From Actinomadura spongiicola (GTDB taxonomy: Bacteria; Actinomycetota; Actinomycetes; Streptosporangiales; Streptosporangiaceae), in contig NZ_QVNQ01000004.1 in assembly GCF_003432485.1 (NCBI RefSeq), positions 186,001-250,000 on the forward strand: 64,000 nucleotides of DNA, read 5' to 3'. A model generated the notes under the pieces. That model ran no database searches and was not told where the DNA came from. It saw nothing but the letters and a program-made list of their open reading frames with translations. A program made the position numbers and the translations under genes. This document shows, in pieces, positions 1 to 7,443 of this stretch (its first letter is position 1; every line of letters begins with the position of its first letter).

Positions 1-54
1 GTTTGGGAACCGCCTGCGCAGGACCTCCAGCTGCCGGCACTCCTCCCGTGTCAT
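1..54 (-). CDS. Partial hypothetical protein, N-terminus only
   Basis: An ATG on the minus strand at 54-52 overlaps the stop codon of the preceding 75-residue gene (TGATG arrangement). It opens a frame reading MTREECRQLEVLRRRFPN before the window ends. The overlap suggests translational coupling in a small minus-strand operon. The product cannot be recognised from 18 residues. Confidence 0.4.
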   Translation of the reverse strand, partial: MTREECRQLEVLRRRFPN

Positions 55-281
55 CACCGCCACCAGCTCCGCGCGGACACGATCCGCTCGCCGAGCTGCC
101 CGGGGGTGTCGGCCTCGACCAGGCACCGGCCGTCCACCATCGCCCACCAGCGGCCGGTGTACGGGCCGTGCCAGGCGCAGACGCCGTAGCGGTACTCCAG
201 CGCTCGGACAACCGTCGCGTAGTCCCAGGATCCAGGGGCCGCAGCGGCCAAAGGTCCCTGGGCGCACCTGGGCACGTTCAC
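54..281 (-). CDS. Hypothetical 75-residue protein
   Basis: A short soluble protein rich in Trp and Tyr (YRYGVCAWHGPYTGRWWAM). It overlaps the stop of the upstream gene by 4 bases (ATGA), so the two are probably co-translated. No family is recognised. It belongs to a minus-strand set of three small genes facing away from the XRE regulator, a layout common on actinomycete integrative elements. Function unknown. Confidence 0.6.
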   Translation of the reverse strand: MNVPRCAQGPLAAAAPGSWDYATVVRALEYRYGVCAWHGPYTGRWWAMVDGRCLVEADTPGQLGERIVSARSWWR

Positions 282-808
282 CGGACATACCGCTCGGCGC
301 GTGCCCCGCCCTTGTCTTCCACCCGGACGGCCTGCCTGATGAGCGCCTCCAGCTCGGCCGGGCCCGTGGCCTCGGCCACCGGATGCCCACCCACCCAGTC
401 GGCGCTGCGGTCACGCAACGCCACCCACGCGACATCCCGGCCCTCGGCGAACTCGATCCGCCAGTCGGGATGCTGGGCGCGGAGCCGGTCAAGCTCCTCC
501 AGCACGCGCGGGTCCCTGGTGCCCGTCGGCGTGCCCGCAACAGCGGAGTGGGCGTCCTCGGCGTCGAGCGCGGCCTCCGCCCGCTCGACCGTGCCGATCT
601 GCCTGGTGAGCCGCTCTACCGACTCGGCGCGCAGCCACCCCACGCCCCCAGCGACGCGGAAACGCCTGCTCTTACGGAACGCCTCCCACGACAGCTCGAT
701 CATCGGCAGGTGCTGGAACGTCCAGTCGGGGTGCGCGTCGCACAGCCGCTCCAGGGTCGCCTCGACCTCACCGTCCCCGGGCGGCGTCGGATTCGCTACC
801 TTTCTCAC
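278..808 (-). CDS. Hypothetical protein with a duplicated domain
   Basis: 176 residues without signal peptide or membrane segment. The sequence contains two related halves: DAHPDWTFQ followed by W-x-A-F-R and a GGVGWLRAESVE segment in the N-terminal half, and AQHPDWRIE followed by WVALRDRSADWVGG in the C-terminal half. An internal duplication of about 60-70 residues is therefore visible by eye. It is the first gene of a small minus-strand operon divergent from the XRE regulator. Function unknown. Confidence 0.65.
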   Translation of the reverse strand: MRKVANPTPPGDGEVEATLERLCDAHPDWTFQHLPMIELSWEAFRKSRRFRVAGGVGWLRAESVERLTRQIGTVERAEAALDAEDAHSAVAGTPTGTRDPRVLEELDRLRAQHPDWRIEFAEGRDVAWVALRDRSADWVGGHPVAEATGPAELEALIRQAVRVEDKGGARAERYVR

Positions 809-875
809 AGCCGGACCTCATTTCCGGTCAGGCCCCGGGGGCACGGTGCCGACACACCGCCCGGGGTCGCTCTAT

Positions 876-889
876 GTGTCCTGGGACAC
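876..889. promoter_or_regulatory. Inverted repeat between divergent genes
   Basis: A perfect inverted repeat GTGTCC-TG-GGACAC lies in the roughly 190-bp gap between the minus-strand operon and the XRE gene. Further GTGTGG / CCACAC boxes follow near 930-985. XRE regulators commonly bind such short symmetric sites in their own promoter region. Assigning this site to the neighbouring regulator is inference. Confidence 0.35.
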
Positions 890-999
890 CCGTTCGGCCT
901 CTACTCGACCGCGTCCGGCGCTAGCTTGGAAGGTGTGGTTTGTAGGCCGCCAGGCTTGGACCACACCCTGATGCGGTCCACACCGAGACGAAACGGTGG

Positions 1000-2280
1000 G
1001 TGGCGATGTCCGATGAGTCGTTCGGGGAAGTGCTCCGGCAGCTCATGGATGAGCGCGAGATCGGTGTTCGCGCCCTGGCTAGGCAGGTGCCGATCGACCC
1101 GTCACACATCTCCAAGCTCCGCCTCGGCCATAAGGGCACGTCTGTGGCGACGGCCGCGCGACTCGACGAGATCCTCGGTGGCGGTGGCCGCCTCGTCGCC
1201 CTCGTTCAGACCACGGCGGAGGTCACGGGTCCCAGGCGAGCCGTCGGCGACATTGGCGACAATGAGGACGTGAAGCGCCGAACTCTGCTTGGCCTTATGG
1301 CTACCGCCGGACTCGCGAGTTCTCTGGCTCGTGACGCTGAGCCGCTACGCGATGCGATCGAGGCCGCGGTCGCTGCGGACGCCGACGACCGCGACGCCGA
1401 CACCTGGGAGCGTGTCGCCTATGACTACGCCCACGAAGTTGGCTTTTCGCCCGCTGTCCTCCTCCAGCCGGAACTGGCGGCGGATTTCGTTGAGCTGACG
1501 CGACTGGTCCAGTCCGCTGGGGGAACGGCCCGGTCCCGACTGATCCACGTGGCCGCCCAGATGGCCGCCCTCATAGCCATCAACTTGACGAACCTGGGAG
1601 AGGGACGGTCAGCAAGGCGCTGGTGGCGCACCGCAGCCCGCGCCGCCGACCAGACCGGCGACCACATCGTCGCCGCCCGCATCCGCGGCCGGGCCGCCCT
1701 AATTTCTCTCTACACCGAGACGCCACGCCTGTCGGTTGTTAAGGCTGCGGAGGAGGCGATCGAGATTGGGCGGGGAGCCCCTGAGGGCATCGTCAGCGCG
1801 CACGCTGCCAAGGCGCAGGCTCTCGCCGAACTCGGTAGGCATGATGAGTCCGCGGATGCCCTCGAAGACCTGTACGGCGTGTTCGAGTCACTGCCCGAGA
1901 CAACGCGGACAGAGCGAGGCAATTGGGGGTGGTCGGACGGCCGTCTGCACTTCGTCACAAGCCTCGTTCACACCTGTGCTGGAGACATCAAACCCGCAAT
2001 GGACGCACAGGAGGCAGCGTTAGCCATCTGCTCGGACCGGAGCTGGAAATTCCGTGGACAAATCGAGATGCATCGGGCCGGTGTACTGATCCGCGCCGGA
2101 GAGGTCGACGAGGGTGCTCGTCACATGACGCGGATCCTGGAAACGCTGCCACCCGAGCAGCGTGGCGATGGGTTGCTGCAAGGCAGCGCGATAGCGTCGC
2201 TAAAGCTCGCGGCCCCCGTACACGGTGGGCGACCTTCGATCCGGCAGGCGCGTGAACTACTCGCATCCATAGGAGATTAA
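1000..2280 (+). CDS. XRE-family regulator with C-terminal TPR-like helices
   Basis: Residues 1-70 form a Cro/CI-type helix-turn-helix (VRALARQVPIDPSHISKLRL). Residues 90-426 are an Ala-rich array of helical hairpins typical of the large actinomycete XRE regulators with TPR-like sensor domains. The start is GTG at 1000 or ATG at 1006; both are close to GA-rich sequence. The stop overlaps the next ATG (TAATG), so the acetyltransferase downstream is translationally coupled. Such regulators are common on mobile elements and in secondary metabolism; the ligand is unknown. Confidence 0.8.
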   Translation: MAMSDESFGEVLRQLMDEREIGVRALARQVPIDPSHISKLRLGHKGTSVATAARLDEILGGGGRLVALVQTTAEVTGPRRAVGDIGDNEDVKRRTLLGLMATAGLASSLARDAEPLRDAIEAAVAADADDRDADTWERVAYDYAHEVGFSPAVLLQPELAADFVELTRLVQSAGGTARSRLIHVAAQMAALIAINLTNLGEGRSARRWWRTAARAADQTGDHIVAARIRGRAALISLYTETPRLSVVKAAEEAIEIGRGAPEGIVSAHAAKAQALAELGRHDESADALEDLYGVFESLPETTRTERGNWGWSDGRLHFVTSLVHTCAGDIKPAMDAQEAALAICSDRSWKFRGQIEMHRAGVLIRAGEVDEGARHMTRILETLPPEQRGDGLLQGSAIASLKLAAPVHGGRPSIRQARELLASIGD

Positions 2281-2846
2281 TGATCTCGGACCTCACCATC
2301 ACCCGCCATGACTCCGCCGACGCGGAGAAGATCCTCGACAGCGTGATCGTGCCGGTCTACATCGCATCGCATCAGGACGTGGTCGCTCAGCCGTTCTATT
2401 CGGCGGAGCGCTTCTCCGAACGTTTCCTCAGCTACACCAAGGTGCCTGGATTCCAGGCCGTCGTCGCTCACAAGAGCGGTGAGCCTGTGGGACAGGCGTT
2501 CGGGTGCACTCTGCCGGTAAAGACTCGTTGGTGGAACTCCCTGACCACACCGGTCCCGGACGGGTTCACCACCGAGACCGGGTCACGGACGTTCGGGTTC
2601 AACGAGCTGATGGTCGTCCCGGAATGGCAGGGCAAGGGCGTGGCGCACGCCTTGCACGACGCGTTGCTGGGCGGCCGGGCCGAGGAGCGGGCCACGCTGC
2701 TGGTCCGTGAGGACAACGAGTCGGCGCAACGGGCGTACGCGCGGTGGGGATGGCGCAAGGCCGGGAAGGCGCAGCCGTTCCCCGACTCCCCGCACTTCGA
2801 TGTGATGATCGTCGACCTGCCGCTGGACGGCGTCGACATGCCGTAG
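2280..2846 (+). CDS. GNAT-family N-acetyltransferase
   Basis: 188 residues with the GNAT core: a strand FGFNELMVVPEWQGKGVAHAL carrying the R/Q-x-x-G-x-G/A acetyl-CoA pyrophosphate loop (QGKGVA) near residue 117, followed by LLVREDNESAQRAYARWGW (the characteristic Asn/Tyr region). The start overlaps the stop of the XRE gene by one base. It likely acetylates a small molecule or peptide; substrate unknown. Pairing of XRE-TPR regulator and GNAT suggests a resistance or modification role, which is inference. Confidence 0.8.
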   Translation: MISDLTITRHDSADAEKILDSVIVPVYIASHQDVVAQPFYSAERFSERFLSYTKVPGFQAVVAHKSGEPVGQAFGCTLPVKTRWWNSLTTPVPDGFTTETGSRTFGFNELMVVPEWQGKGVAHALHDALLGGRAEERATLLVREDNESAQRAYARWGWRKAGKAQPFPDSPHFDVMIVDLPLDGVDMP

Positions 2847-2891
2847 GCGCGATGTCTCGGACGCACTGGCGACCCGCCTTCCAGGGCCCGG

Positions 2892-2917
2892 CCCGGCGAC
2901 TACACCGCCGCGCCGGG
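2892..2917 (+). terminator. Hairpin after the GNAT gene
   Basis: Stem CCCGGCG (2892-2898) pairs with CGCCGGG (2911-2917) around a 12-base loop, about 45 bases after the stop codon. There is no T tract, which is usual for actinomycete terminators. Confidence 0.45.
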
Positions 2918-3039
2918 TCCGTTTCCGCATGGGGAGGACCTGTGGGAAATCCGTGGGCCGATCATGAACGTCAGACTGGGGGATCCCGGGGCCCTAACCT
3001 GGCGTTTCCTGACCGCCGCACGTGAGAAGGCGGGTCTTA

Positions 3040-3086
3040 CCTCGTTCGCATCGAGGGGGTCAGGGGTTCGAATCCCCTCAGCCCCA
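3040..3086 (+). other. 3' half of a tRNA (probable attachment site, attR)
   Basis: The segment folds as the 3' two-thirds of a tRNA: anticodon stem CCTCG/CGAGG (3040-3044, 3052-3056) with loop TTCGCAT (anticodon CGC), variable GGGTC, T-arm AGGGG-TTCGAAT-CCCCT (3062-3078), acceptor strand CAGCCCC (3079-3085) and discriminator A (3086). The bases upstream do not supply the 5' acceptor strand or D-arm, so this is not a complete gene. Such 3' tRNA pieces are the classic displaced end left by tRNA-targeting integrases. The orientation implies the element lies to the left and the chromosome to the right. Confidence 0.6.
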
Positions 3087-3096
3087 CTTCGGATCT

Positions 3097-3140
3097 AGGG
3101 CCAGCATGGTCAGCGACTTTGTCGCTTTTCTGCTGGTCCT
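3097..3140 (+). terminator. Two-part hairpin following the tRNA fragment
   Basis: Outer stem AGGGCCAGCA (3097-3106) pairs with TGCTGGTCCT (3131-3140) with one G-T pair. Inside it GCGAC (3113-3117) pairs with GTCGC (3121-3125) over a TTT loop, and a TTTTC run follows the inner stem. It would be the natural terminator of the tRNA gene whose 3' half it follows. Confidence 0.55.
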
Positions 3141-3381
3141 TCGTCATGTTTTCCCGGGGGGTGACCCCGGACCCCCGATCAGCAAACCTCACGTTCCTCT
3201 GGTGTTACGTCCTTCCAGGTCTTGATAGGGGCGCCAGAAATCAAGCAGGGGTTACCGTTGCGCTATATCACTAAGAGTACTTGCATCCATACATTGAGTA
3301 ATCGCTGGAGGAGGCCCCGGTCGCACCGGACTCCTCCCGCGGCAACACCTGTCTTATCCCTTCACCAGGAAGAGAGGCTCC

Positions 3382-3786
3382 GTGTCCTCCATCACCAGGA
3401 AAACCGTCGCCTTGACCACGGCCGCCTTGGCCGCCGCCGGAATCGTCGGCGGACTCGCTCTGCCCGCGTTGGCCGATCTTGGCGGTGCCTCCGCCCCCGA
3501 AGTTCGCGCCGCCGCCATCGTCAACGCCGACGGCTCGGTCGTCCGCTCAAGGGGGGTCACCGGCGTCCGGAAGATCGCCACCGGTCAGTACTGCGTGCGG
3601 ATGGACGATGACATCGACGCCAGCCGCGTCGTTCCGGTCGCTTCAGTCCAGTGGAGCAGCACCCCATGGGACGGAAACGTCTTCCTGCGGCACGACAACG
3701 CGGGCTGCGCCGACCGGGAAGTCTTCGTCGGCACCGGCGTCGCCGCTGGAGGGCGGGACATCGGCTTCCACATAATCGTGCCCTGA
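3382..3786 (+). CDS. Small secreted protein of unknown function
   Basis: The GTG start is preceded by AGGAAGAGAGG. Residues 1-31 are a Sec signal peptide: basic start, hydrophobic Ala/Leu core, cleavage after LPALA. The mature part of about 103 residues contains two Cys (YCVRM and AGCADRE) that could form one disulfide. No family is recognised. It is a single gene with its own terminator directly downstream. Confidence 0.7.
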   Translation: MSSITRKTVALTTAALAAAGIVGGLALPALADLGGASAPEVRAAAIVNADGSVVRSRGVTGVRKIATGQYCVRMDDDIDASRVVPVASVQWSSTPWDGNVFLRHDNAGCADREVFVGTGVAAGGRDIGFHIIVP

Positions 3787-3810
3787 TCTGATCAAGGGCG
3801 GAACACTGAA

Positions 3811-3846
3811 GATTGGAGCGGGCGAAGAGTTCAGCCCGCTCCAATC
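3811..3846 (+). terminator. Perfect 13-bp hairpin terminator
   Basis: GATTGGAGCGGGC (3811-3823) pairs perfectly with GCCCGCTCCAATC (3834-3846) around a 10-base loop, 25 bases after the stop of the secreted protein gene. No T tract follows. Confidence 0.7.
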
Positions 3847-3867
3847 TGGCCCGCCCTTCCTGGGGCC

Positions 3868-4191
3868 GTGAGAGATAGGACGCCTCAAGAGAAGAAGCGG
3901 CTCAGCTATGCGAAAGACCGTCGTAACGCCTACGGGGAGAACGACAAGACGTCCCGGAAGGCGGTGCGGCTGAACAAGCGGATTCCTCATCGTGTCAACC
4001 GTCATCGTCTTCAGCGGGTTCTTCGGGATGCTACCGGGAGGCTTGACGCCGACAGGGCCGAGAGGCTTGGGGAGCGGGTGGGGCGGCGGCGCCTCGTTCG
4101 AGTTGAGCGGCGGCGCAGCCGTCGGGTGAAGCTTCGCACTCTTACTGAGGCGCGTGTCGCCACCGAGGGGACCGTCAAGCGGTATTGGTGA
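3868..4191 (+). CDS. Small basic hypothetical protein
   Basis: 107 residues with a very high Arg/Lys content and no hydrophobic segment, starting at GTG 3868. The N-terminus RDRTPQEKKRLSYAKDRRN resembles a conserved actinobacterial hypothetical family known to me only by sequence look. Its charge suggests binding to nucleic acid, but no domain is identifiable. Confidence 0.5.
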   Translation: MRDRTPQEKKRLSYAKDRRNAYGENDKTSRKAVRLNKRIPHRVNRHRLQRVLRDATGRLDADRAERLGERVGRRRLVRVERRRSRRVKLRTLTEARVATEGTVKRYW

Positions 4192-4373
4192 TCCGGTTCT
4201 TGGTGGGTCTTTGGTCGTCGAGGCAGGTACTTGGGCAAACAGCAAGGTTGTGTGGAGCAGTGGAGTACTGCAACGGCGGCTTCCGCGTGTGTGCGTCAGC
4301 GCATGGTTGGTTAGGAGCGGTGCGGCCCTCGTCCCTTGGGGTGTGAGGTGGCCTTGGCGGGTGGAGGTGGGGG

Positions 4374-4736
4374 TTATCCGATGTTCAGGGTGCCTTTGAC
4401 GTCGCGGAGTTGGACGACGCTCTGGGCCTGGCCGCTGAAGACGTTGACGACGCCGTCGTCGGTCGCGGACGCCTCGGTGTGGGCCTGGTTCCAGAGGCCC
4501 TCGAGTTCGCTGCGGAAATCGGGGTCCTCGTCCAGGAGGCGTCGGACGGCGCCCTGGAGGACTTCGGGCTCCTCCGCGCCACGGGCGAGGGCCCTCTCCT
4601 CGGACGGACGACCGTAGAACCGTTCACGGACGCGGCGGGTGATCTCCATGACGGCGGCGCGTACCGGTTCGCCCGCGACCTCGACGGCCTTGCCCGCCAG
4701 GGTGGTGGCGATCGCCACGGTCATCGGCTCTGTCAT
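4374..4736 (-). CDS. Small protein with a C-terminal RHIM/BASS-like amyloid motif
   Basis: 120 residues. Residues 1-90 are helical, Ala/Glu/Arg-rich, with no membrane segment of normal length. The last 25 residues contain N-V-F-S-G-x4-V-V-Q-x-R-D-V-x-G-T-L, close to the Asn/Phe-Gly plus hydrophobic-Gln-x-(Gly/Arg)-x-(Val/Ile) pattern of bacterial amyloid signalling sequences (BASS3, RHIM-like) found at the ends of effector or receptor proteins in multicellular bacteria. In known pairs an NLR-type sensor carries the same motif; none is visible in this window. The motif assignment is by eye. Confidence 0.6.
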   Translation of the reverse strand: MTEPMTVAIATTLAGKAVEVAGEPVRAAVMEITRRVRERFYGRPSEERALARGAEEPEVLQGAVRRLLDEDPDFRSELEGLWNQAHTEASATDDGVVNVFSGQAQSVVQLRDVKGTLNIG

Positions 4737-4739
4737 TCG

Positions 4740-5531
4740 TTCAGTTCATCACGTCAGGGACGTCTCTGAACAGACACTTCCTTGTTCGGCCGGGCTTGGA
4801 GTGCGGCCATTCTGAGAAGGTCGGCGTCCTCATGTGGTTTTTGGTGATTTGGGGGAGGTGGACGGCCGTGACGGTGCCGGCGTCTGGGGTTCGCCGTTCG
4901 CGGTGGGATCGGGGCCGGGTGATCTTTGGGTGGGAGGGACCGGGGTGGAGTGCTCAGGTCCGCCCCGGTCGCCATCACCACATGAAGATGCGCCAGCGCA
5001 TGGTGATCCGATCTATGGAGAAGCGTCGCGCGCTGGTGCGCGCGACGCTTTGACGGGTCATCGCCCCGAGCTCCTCACCGGGGCGTGCGAGCCAGCCTAG
5101 CCCGTTCCAAACGCTTATGTCGCACGATCGGATGTTATTGCGGCTATGCCTGACACGCCCGTTTGGGTAGTGACGCGGATGATCGTTTCAGCTAATCGGG
5201 CATTTGGTGTGGAGAATTAGTTTTTCGGACACGGGGCGCGATCTTCCTGGACGGGTGGTGTTCCGCGCGGTCAAGGCGGGCTGTGCTCGCGGGGGTCTCC
5301 TGCTGGGGTCGCGTCACGGGGCGTCTGGCAGGCCGGTGGCCCCGGGGTGCCTCGCGCTGGTTGTGGTCAACGGGGGACAGGGGCCGGTGAAACGGGGGGT
5401 GGTTGACGTGAACGTTGGATTTTTGTGGGGTGTGCGACGTTTTGCTCTTCGGGGGATGGCGTCGCCGACTGAAATGGGTTCCGCGATGACTTCCCGTCGG
5501 GCGGGTGGTCTACCCCTTGGAGGCCGTCACG
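4740..5531. other. Gene-poor stretch
   Basis: Nearly 800 bases without a convincing gene. It contains the paired hairpins at 5021-5085 and a relatively AT-rich stretch at 5100-5225 that could hold a promoter. Open frames here have no family resemblance and poor codon bias. Confidence 0.4.
5021..5085. terminator. Two strong tandem hairpins
   Basis: AAGCGTCGCGCGC (5021-5033) pairs perfectly with GCGCGCGACGCTT (5038-5050) over loop TGGT. A second stem, CGCCCCG (5062-5068) with CGGGGCG (5079-5085), follows 11 bases later. They sit in a long stretch without a confident gene, so they may end an unrecognised transcript or be part of a structured RNA. Confidence 0.45.
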
Positions 5532-6167
5532 ATGACTGGAGGACAGATGCATGCCGGGACGAATGCCCACCAGTCCGTGCCGGGGGGTGGTCCCCCCTCG
5601 GGGGATTGCCCGGTTCCCCTGGACGGCAGGCTGCTGGAGCGGGCGATCTACTTCGCGCTGACCGCCGTCCAGGGGGTTACGCCCGACATGCTGGGGCGTG
5701 GGACGCCGTGCGAGTCATGGAACCTCGAGATGTTGTTGCTGCATCTTCGTGACTCGCTCGCGGCGCTGTACGACGGCGTCTGCCTTGGACGTGTCGCGAT
5801 GAATCCGGAGCCGCTCGTCCCGGAGGAGGATCCGGTGTCCGCGGTGCGGGTGCGTGCCGTTCGGTTGCTGCGCAAGTCCCTGTCGCCGGGGCGGGTCGAG
5901 ATCGGTGACCGTGGCATGGACCGGGGGGTGATGGCCGCGGCGGGAGCGATCGAGGTGGCCGTGCACGGCTGGGACATCGCGCAGGCGTCGGGGTCGCGGT
6001 CGCCCATTCCGCCCGCGCTGGCGGACGAGTTGCTGGCGCTCGCGCCGCTGTTGGCGCCCGGGCCGCAGGAGCGGTGGCCGTTGTTCGCCGATCCGGTCGA
6101 GCCGGGTGTGGACGCGGGGTCGGGGGATCGGCTGGTCGCCCTCCTCGGGCGGCGGCCACTGAGTTGA
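5532..6167 (+). CDS. TIGR03086-type DinB-like (maleylpyruvate isomerase fold) protein
   Basis: The conserved part starts at LDGRLLERAI and contains the family pattern of a four-helix bundle with PCESWNLEMLLLHLRDS (helix corresponding to the W-x-x-x-x-L-x-x-H metal motif) and a later HGWDIAQASG segment, as in actinobacterial TIGR03086/mycothiol-dependent isomerase-like proteins. Expected metal ligands include the His in each segment. ATG 5532 is chosen because GGAGG lies 8 bases upstream; ATG 5547 is an alternative. The substrate is unknown. A small stem (TGAGGC/GCCTCA, 6165-6181) straddles the stop. Confidence 0.65.
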   Translation: MTGGQMHAGTNAHQSVPGGGPPSGDCPVPLDGRLLERAIYFALTAVQGVTPDMLGRGTPCESWNLEMLLLHLRDSLAALYDGVCLGRVAMNPEPLVPEEDPVSAVRVRAVRLLRKSLSPGRVEIGDRGMDRGVMAAAGAIEVAVHGWDIAQASGSRSPIPPALADELLALAPLLAPGPQERWPLFADPVEPGVDAGSGDRLVALLGRRPLS

Positions 6168-6292
6168 GGCGTCCAGCCTCAGGTCCGTGCACGTCCGGCA
6201 TGGCACCGGAAAAACTCTCCAATCCGTGATTGAAGGGGTTCGTGGCGGTGTTTCGTGCCGGGCGGGTGGGGCAGGTCCGAAAAGTGTTGATC

Positions 6293-6739
6293 ATGAACGG
6301 TCCGCCGGAACTCGGTGTGGAGCTGGTCGGGTTCGAGGCCGGAACGTCCGCGGTGGCGCCCACCCTGAACCTGCGGGTCGGGCTGCGGCGGCTGGACGGC
6401 GGGCCCGTCCAGTGCGTCCTGCTCACCACGACCGTGACCCTGGCACCGTCCGGTCGGGCGTGGGCGCGCGGCGGCGCTACCGTGCCCACCTTCCGTGGGG
6501 GCACGGAGGCGACGTTTGGGTTGACGTGCGGCCATGACGTCAGGGATGAGGGGCGTCCTGGTGATGACGGCGGTGTGCCGCTCAGGCTGGCCTTCGACGG
6601 CACGGTCTTCTACCCGGCCGAGGACGGGAGTCGGCACACCGGGCAGGCCCCCTGGCGGCATGAGACGACGGCCCTGTTGCCCGTTTCGATCTGGCGCGAC
6701 CTGCTTGCGAACCGACCGTTTGAACGTGGCCGGACGTAA
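6293..6739 (+). CDS. DUF6084-like protein
   Basis: About 148 residues from ATG 6293. The pattern APTLNLRVGLRRLD near the start, the central VPTFRGGTEATFGL and the C-terminal FDGTVFYPAEDGSR ... APWRHETTALLPVSIWRDL match the layout of the actinobacterial DUF6084 family, whose members are often encoded beside hydrogenase or related accessory genes. This copy is shorter than family members I know. No hydrogenase is present here. Soluble; function unknown. Confidence 0.55.
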   Translation: MNGPPELGVELVGFEAGTSAVAPTLNLRVGLRRLDGGPVQCVLLTTTVTLAPSGRAWARGGATVPTFRGGTEATFGLTCGHDVRDEGRPGDDGGVPLRLAFDGTVFYPAEDGSRHTGQAPWRHETTALLPVSIWRDLLANRPFERGRT

Positions 6740-6781
6740 CCGTCCGGTCGCCCGTGAACACGACAGGGGAGGGAGTGAGAG

Positions 6782-6913
6782 ATGAGCAAGGGAAACCGTC
6801 TGGGCCCCGGTCTGCTCCGGCTGACGGCTGCGTTGCTGGCGCTGGGCGTGCTCGCCGTGGTCGTCAAGGCGATGCCGACGCCGCGCCGACGGCGCGCGAG
6901 AAAGTCCGCATGA
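6782..6913 (+). CDS. 43-residue single-pass membrane protein
   Basis: A small frame with a strong ribosome site (AGGGGAGGGAG) directly upstream. It encodes MSKGNRLGPGLLRLTAALL..., with one hydrophobic helix (about residues 11-29) followed by a very basic tail PTPRRRRARKSA, so the C-terminus should be cytoplasmic. Its stop overlaps the ATG of the DUF892 gene (ATGA), implying translational coupling. Its size makes it easy to miss. Function unknown; a membrane anchor or partner for the ferritin-like protein is inference. Confidence 0.6.
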   Translation: MSKGNRLGPGLLRLTAALLALGVLAVVVKAMPTPRRRRARKSA

Positions 6914-7431
6914 CGACGATCGACAGGCAGTTGATCGGCTATCTGAAGGACGCGCACGCGCTACAGCAGCATGTGCAGGCCGCGCTCAGCGAGTTGCTGA
7001 CCGCGGCGGCGGACGAGCCGGAGATGTGCGGACCGCTCGGCCGGTACGCCGAGCGGTCCCGGGCGCACACGCGGGCGGTCGAGGCCCGGTTGAGGGCGCA
7101 CGGGTCGGCGCCGTCCCTCGTGCGGGACGCGGGGATGCTGTTCGCGGCGGTGGTCGAGGGCGGGCTCGGCCGCAGCCGCCGCGACCCCGTGGGCAGGCAC
7201 ATGCGGGATGCCTACGTCGCCGTCCACCTGCAGATCGCCGCAGGTGAGATGCTCCGGCGCGTCGCCGAGCGCGCCGGAGATCCCGAGACGGCGGAGGTCG
7301 CGGCGGCGATGTGCGACGACGCGTCCATGATGTCGCGTGGCCTGTCCGACCGGTGGGATCTGGCCGTGGACATGTCGCTCAGGCAGCACGGCGTCAGGGA
7401 CGTCCCGCCGCCGCCCGGATCCGGGAAATGA
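6910..7431 (+). CDS. DUF892 (YciE/YciF) ferritin-like protein
   Basis: 173 residues from ATG 6910. The sequence matches the actinobacterial DUF892 layout: an initial QLIGYLKDAHALQQHVQ helix, an RYAERSRAHTRAVEARL helix, a DAYVAVHLQIAAGEMLRRVAE helix and a final WDLAVD helix. DUF892 proteins adopt a four-helix ferritin-like bundle and are linked to stress responses. The start overlaps the stop of the small membrane protein gene. The gene ends 12 bases before the convergent giant ATPase. Confidence 0.75.
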   Translation: MTTIDRQLIGYLKDAHALQQHVQAALSELLTAAADEPEMCGPLGRYAERSRAHTRAVEARLRAHGSAPSLVRDAGMLFAAVVEGGLGRSRRDPVGRHMRDAYVAVHLQIAAGEMLRRVAERAGDPETAEVAAAMCDDASMMSRGLSDRWDLAVDMSLRQHGVRDVPPPPGSGK

Positions 7432-7443
7432 GGGGTCGGCTGG

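Noticed and set aside
3022..3225. Open frame of 67 codons across the tRNA fragment
   Set aside because: It reads through the T-arm (giving GFESPQPHF), the usual artefact of translating a tRNA 3' end.
4754..4981. Minus-strand frame of 75 codons
   Set aside because: Pro/Arg/His-rich, no ribosome site and no family.
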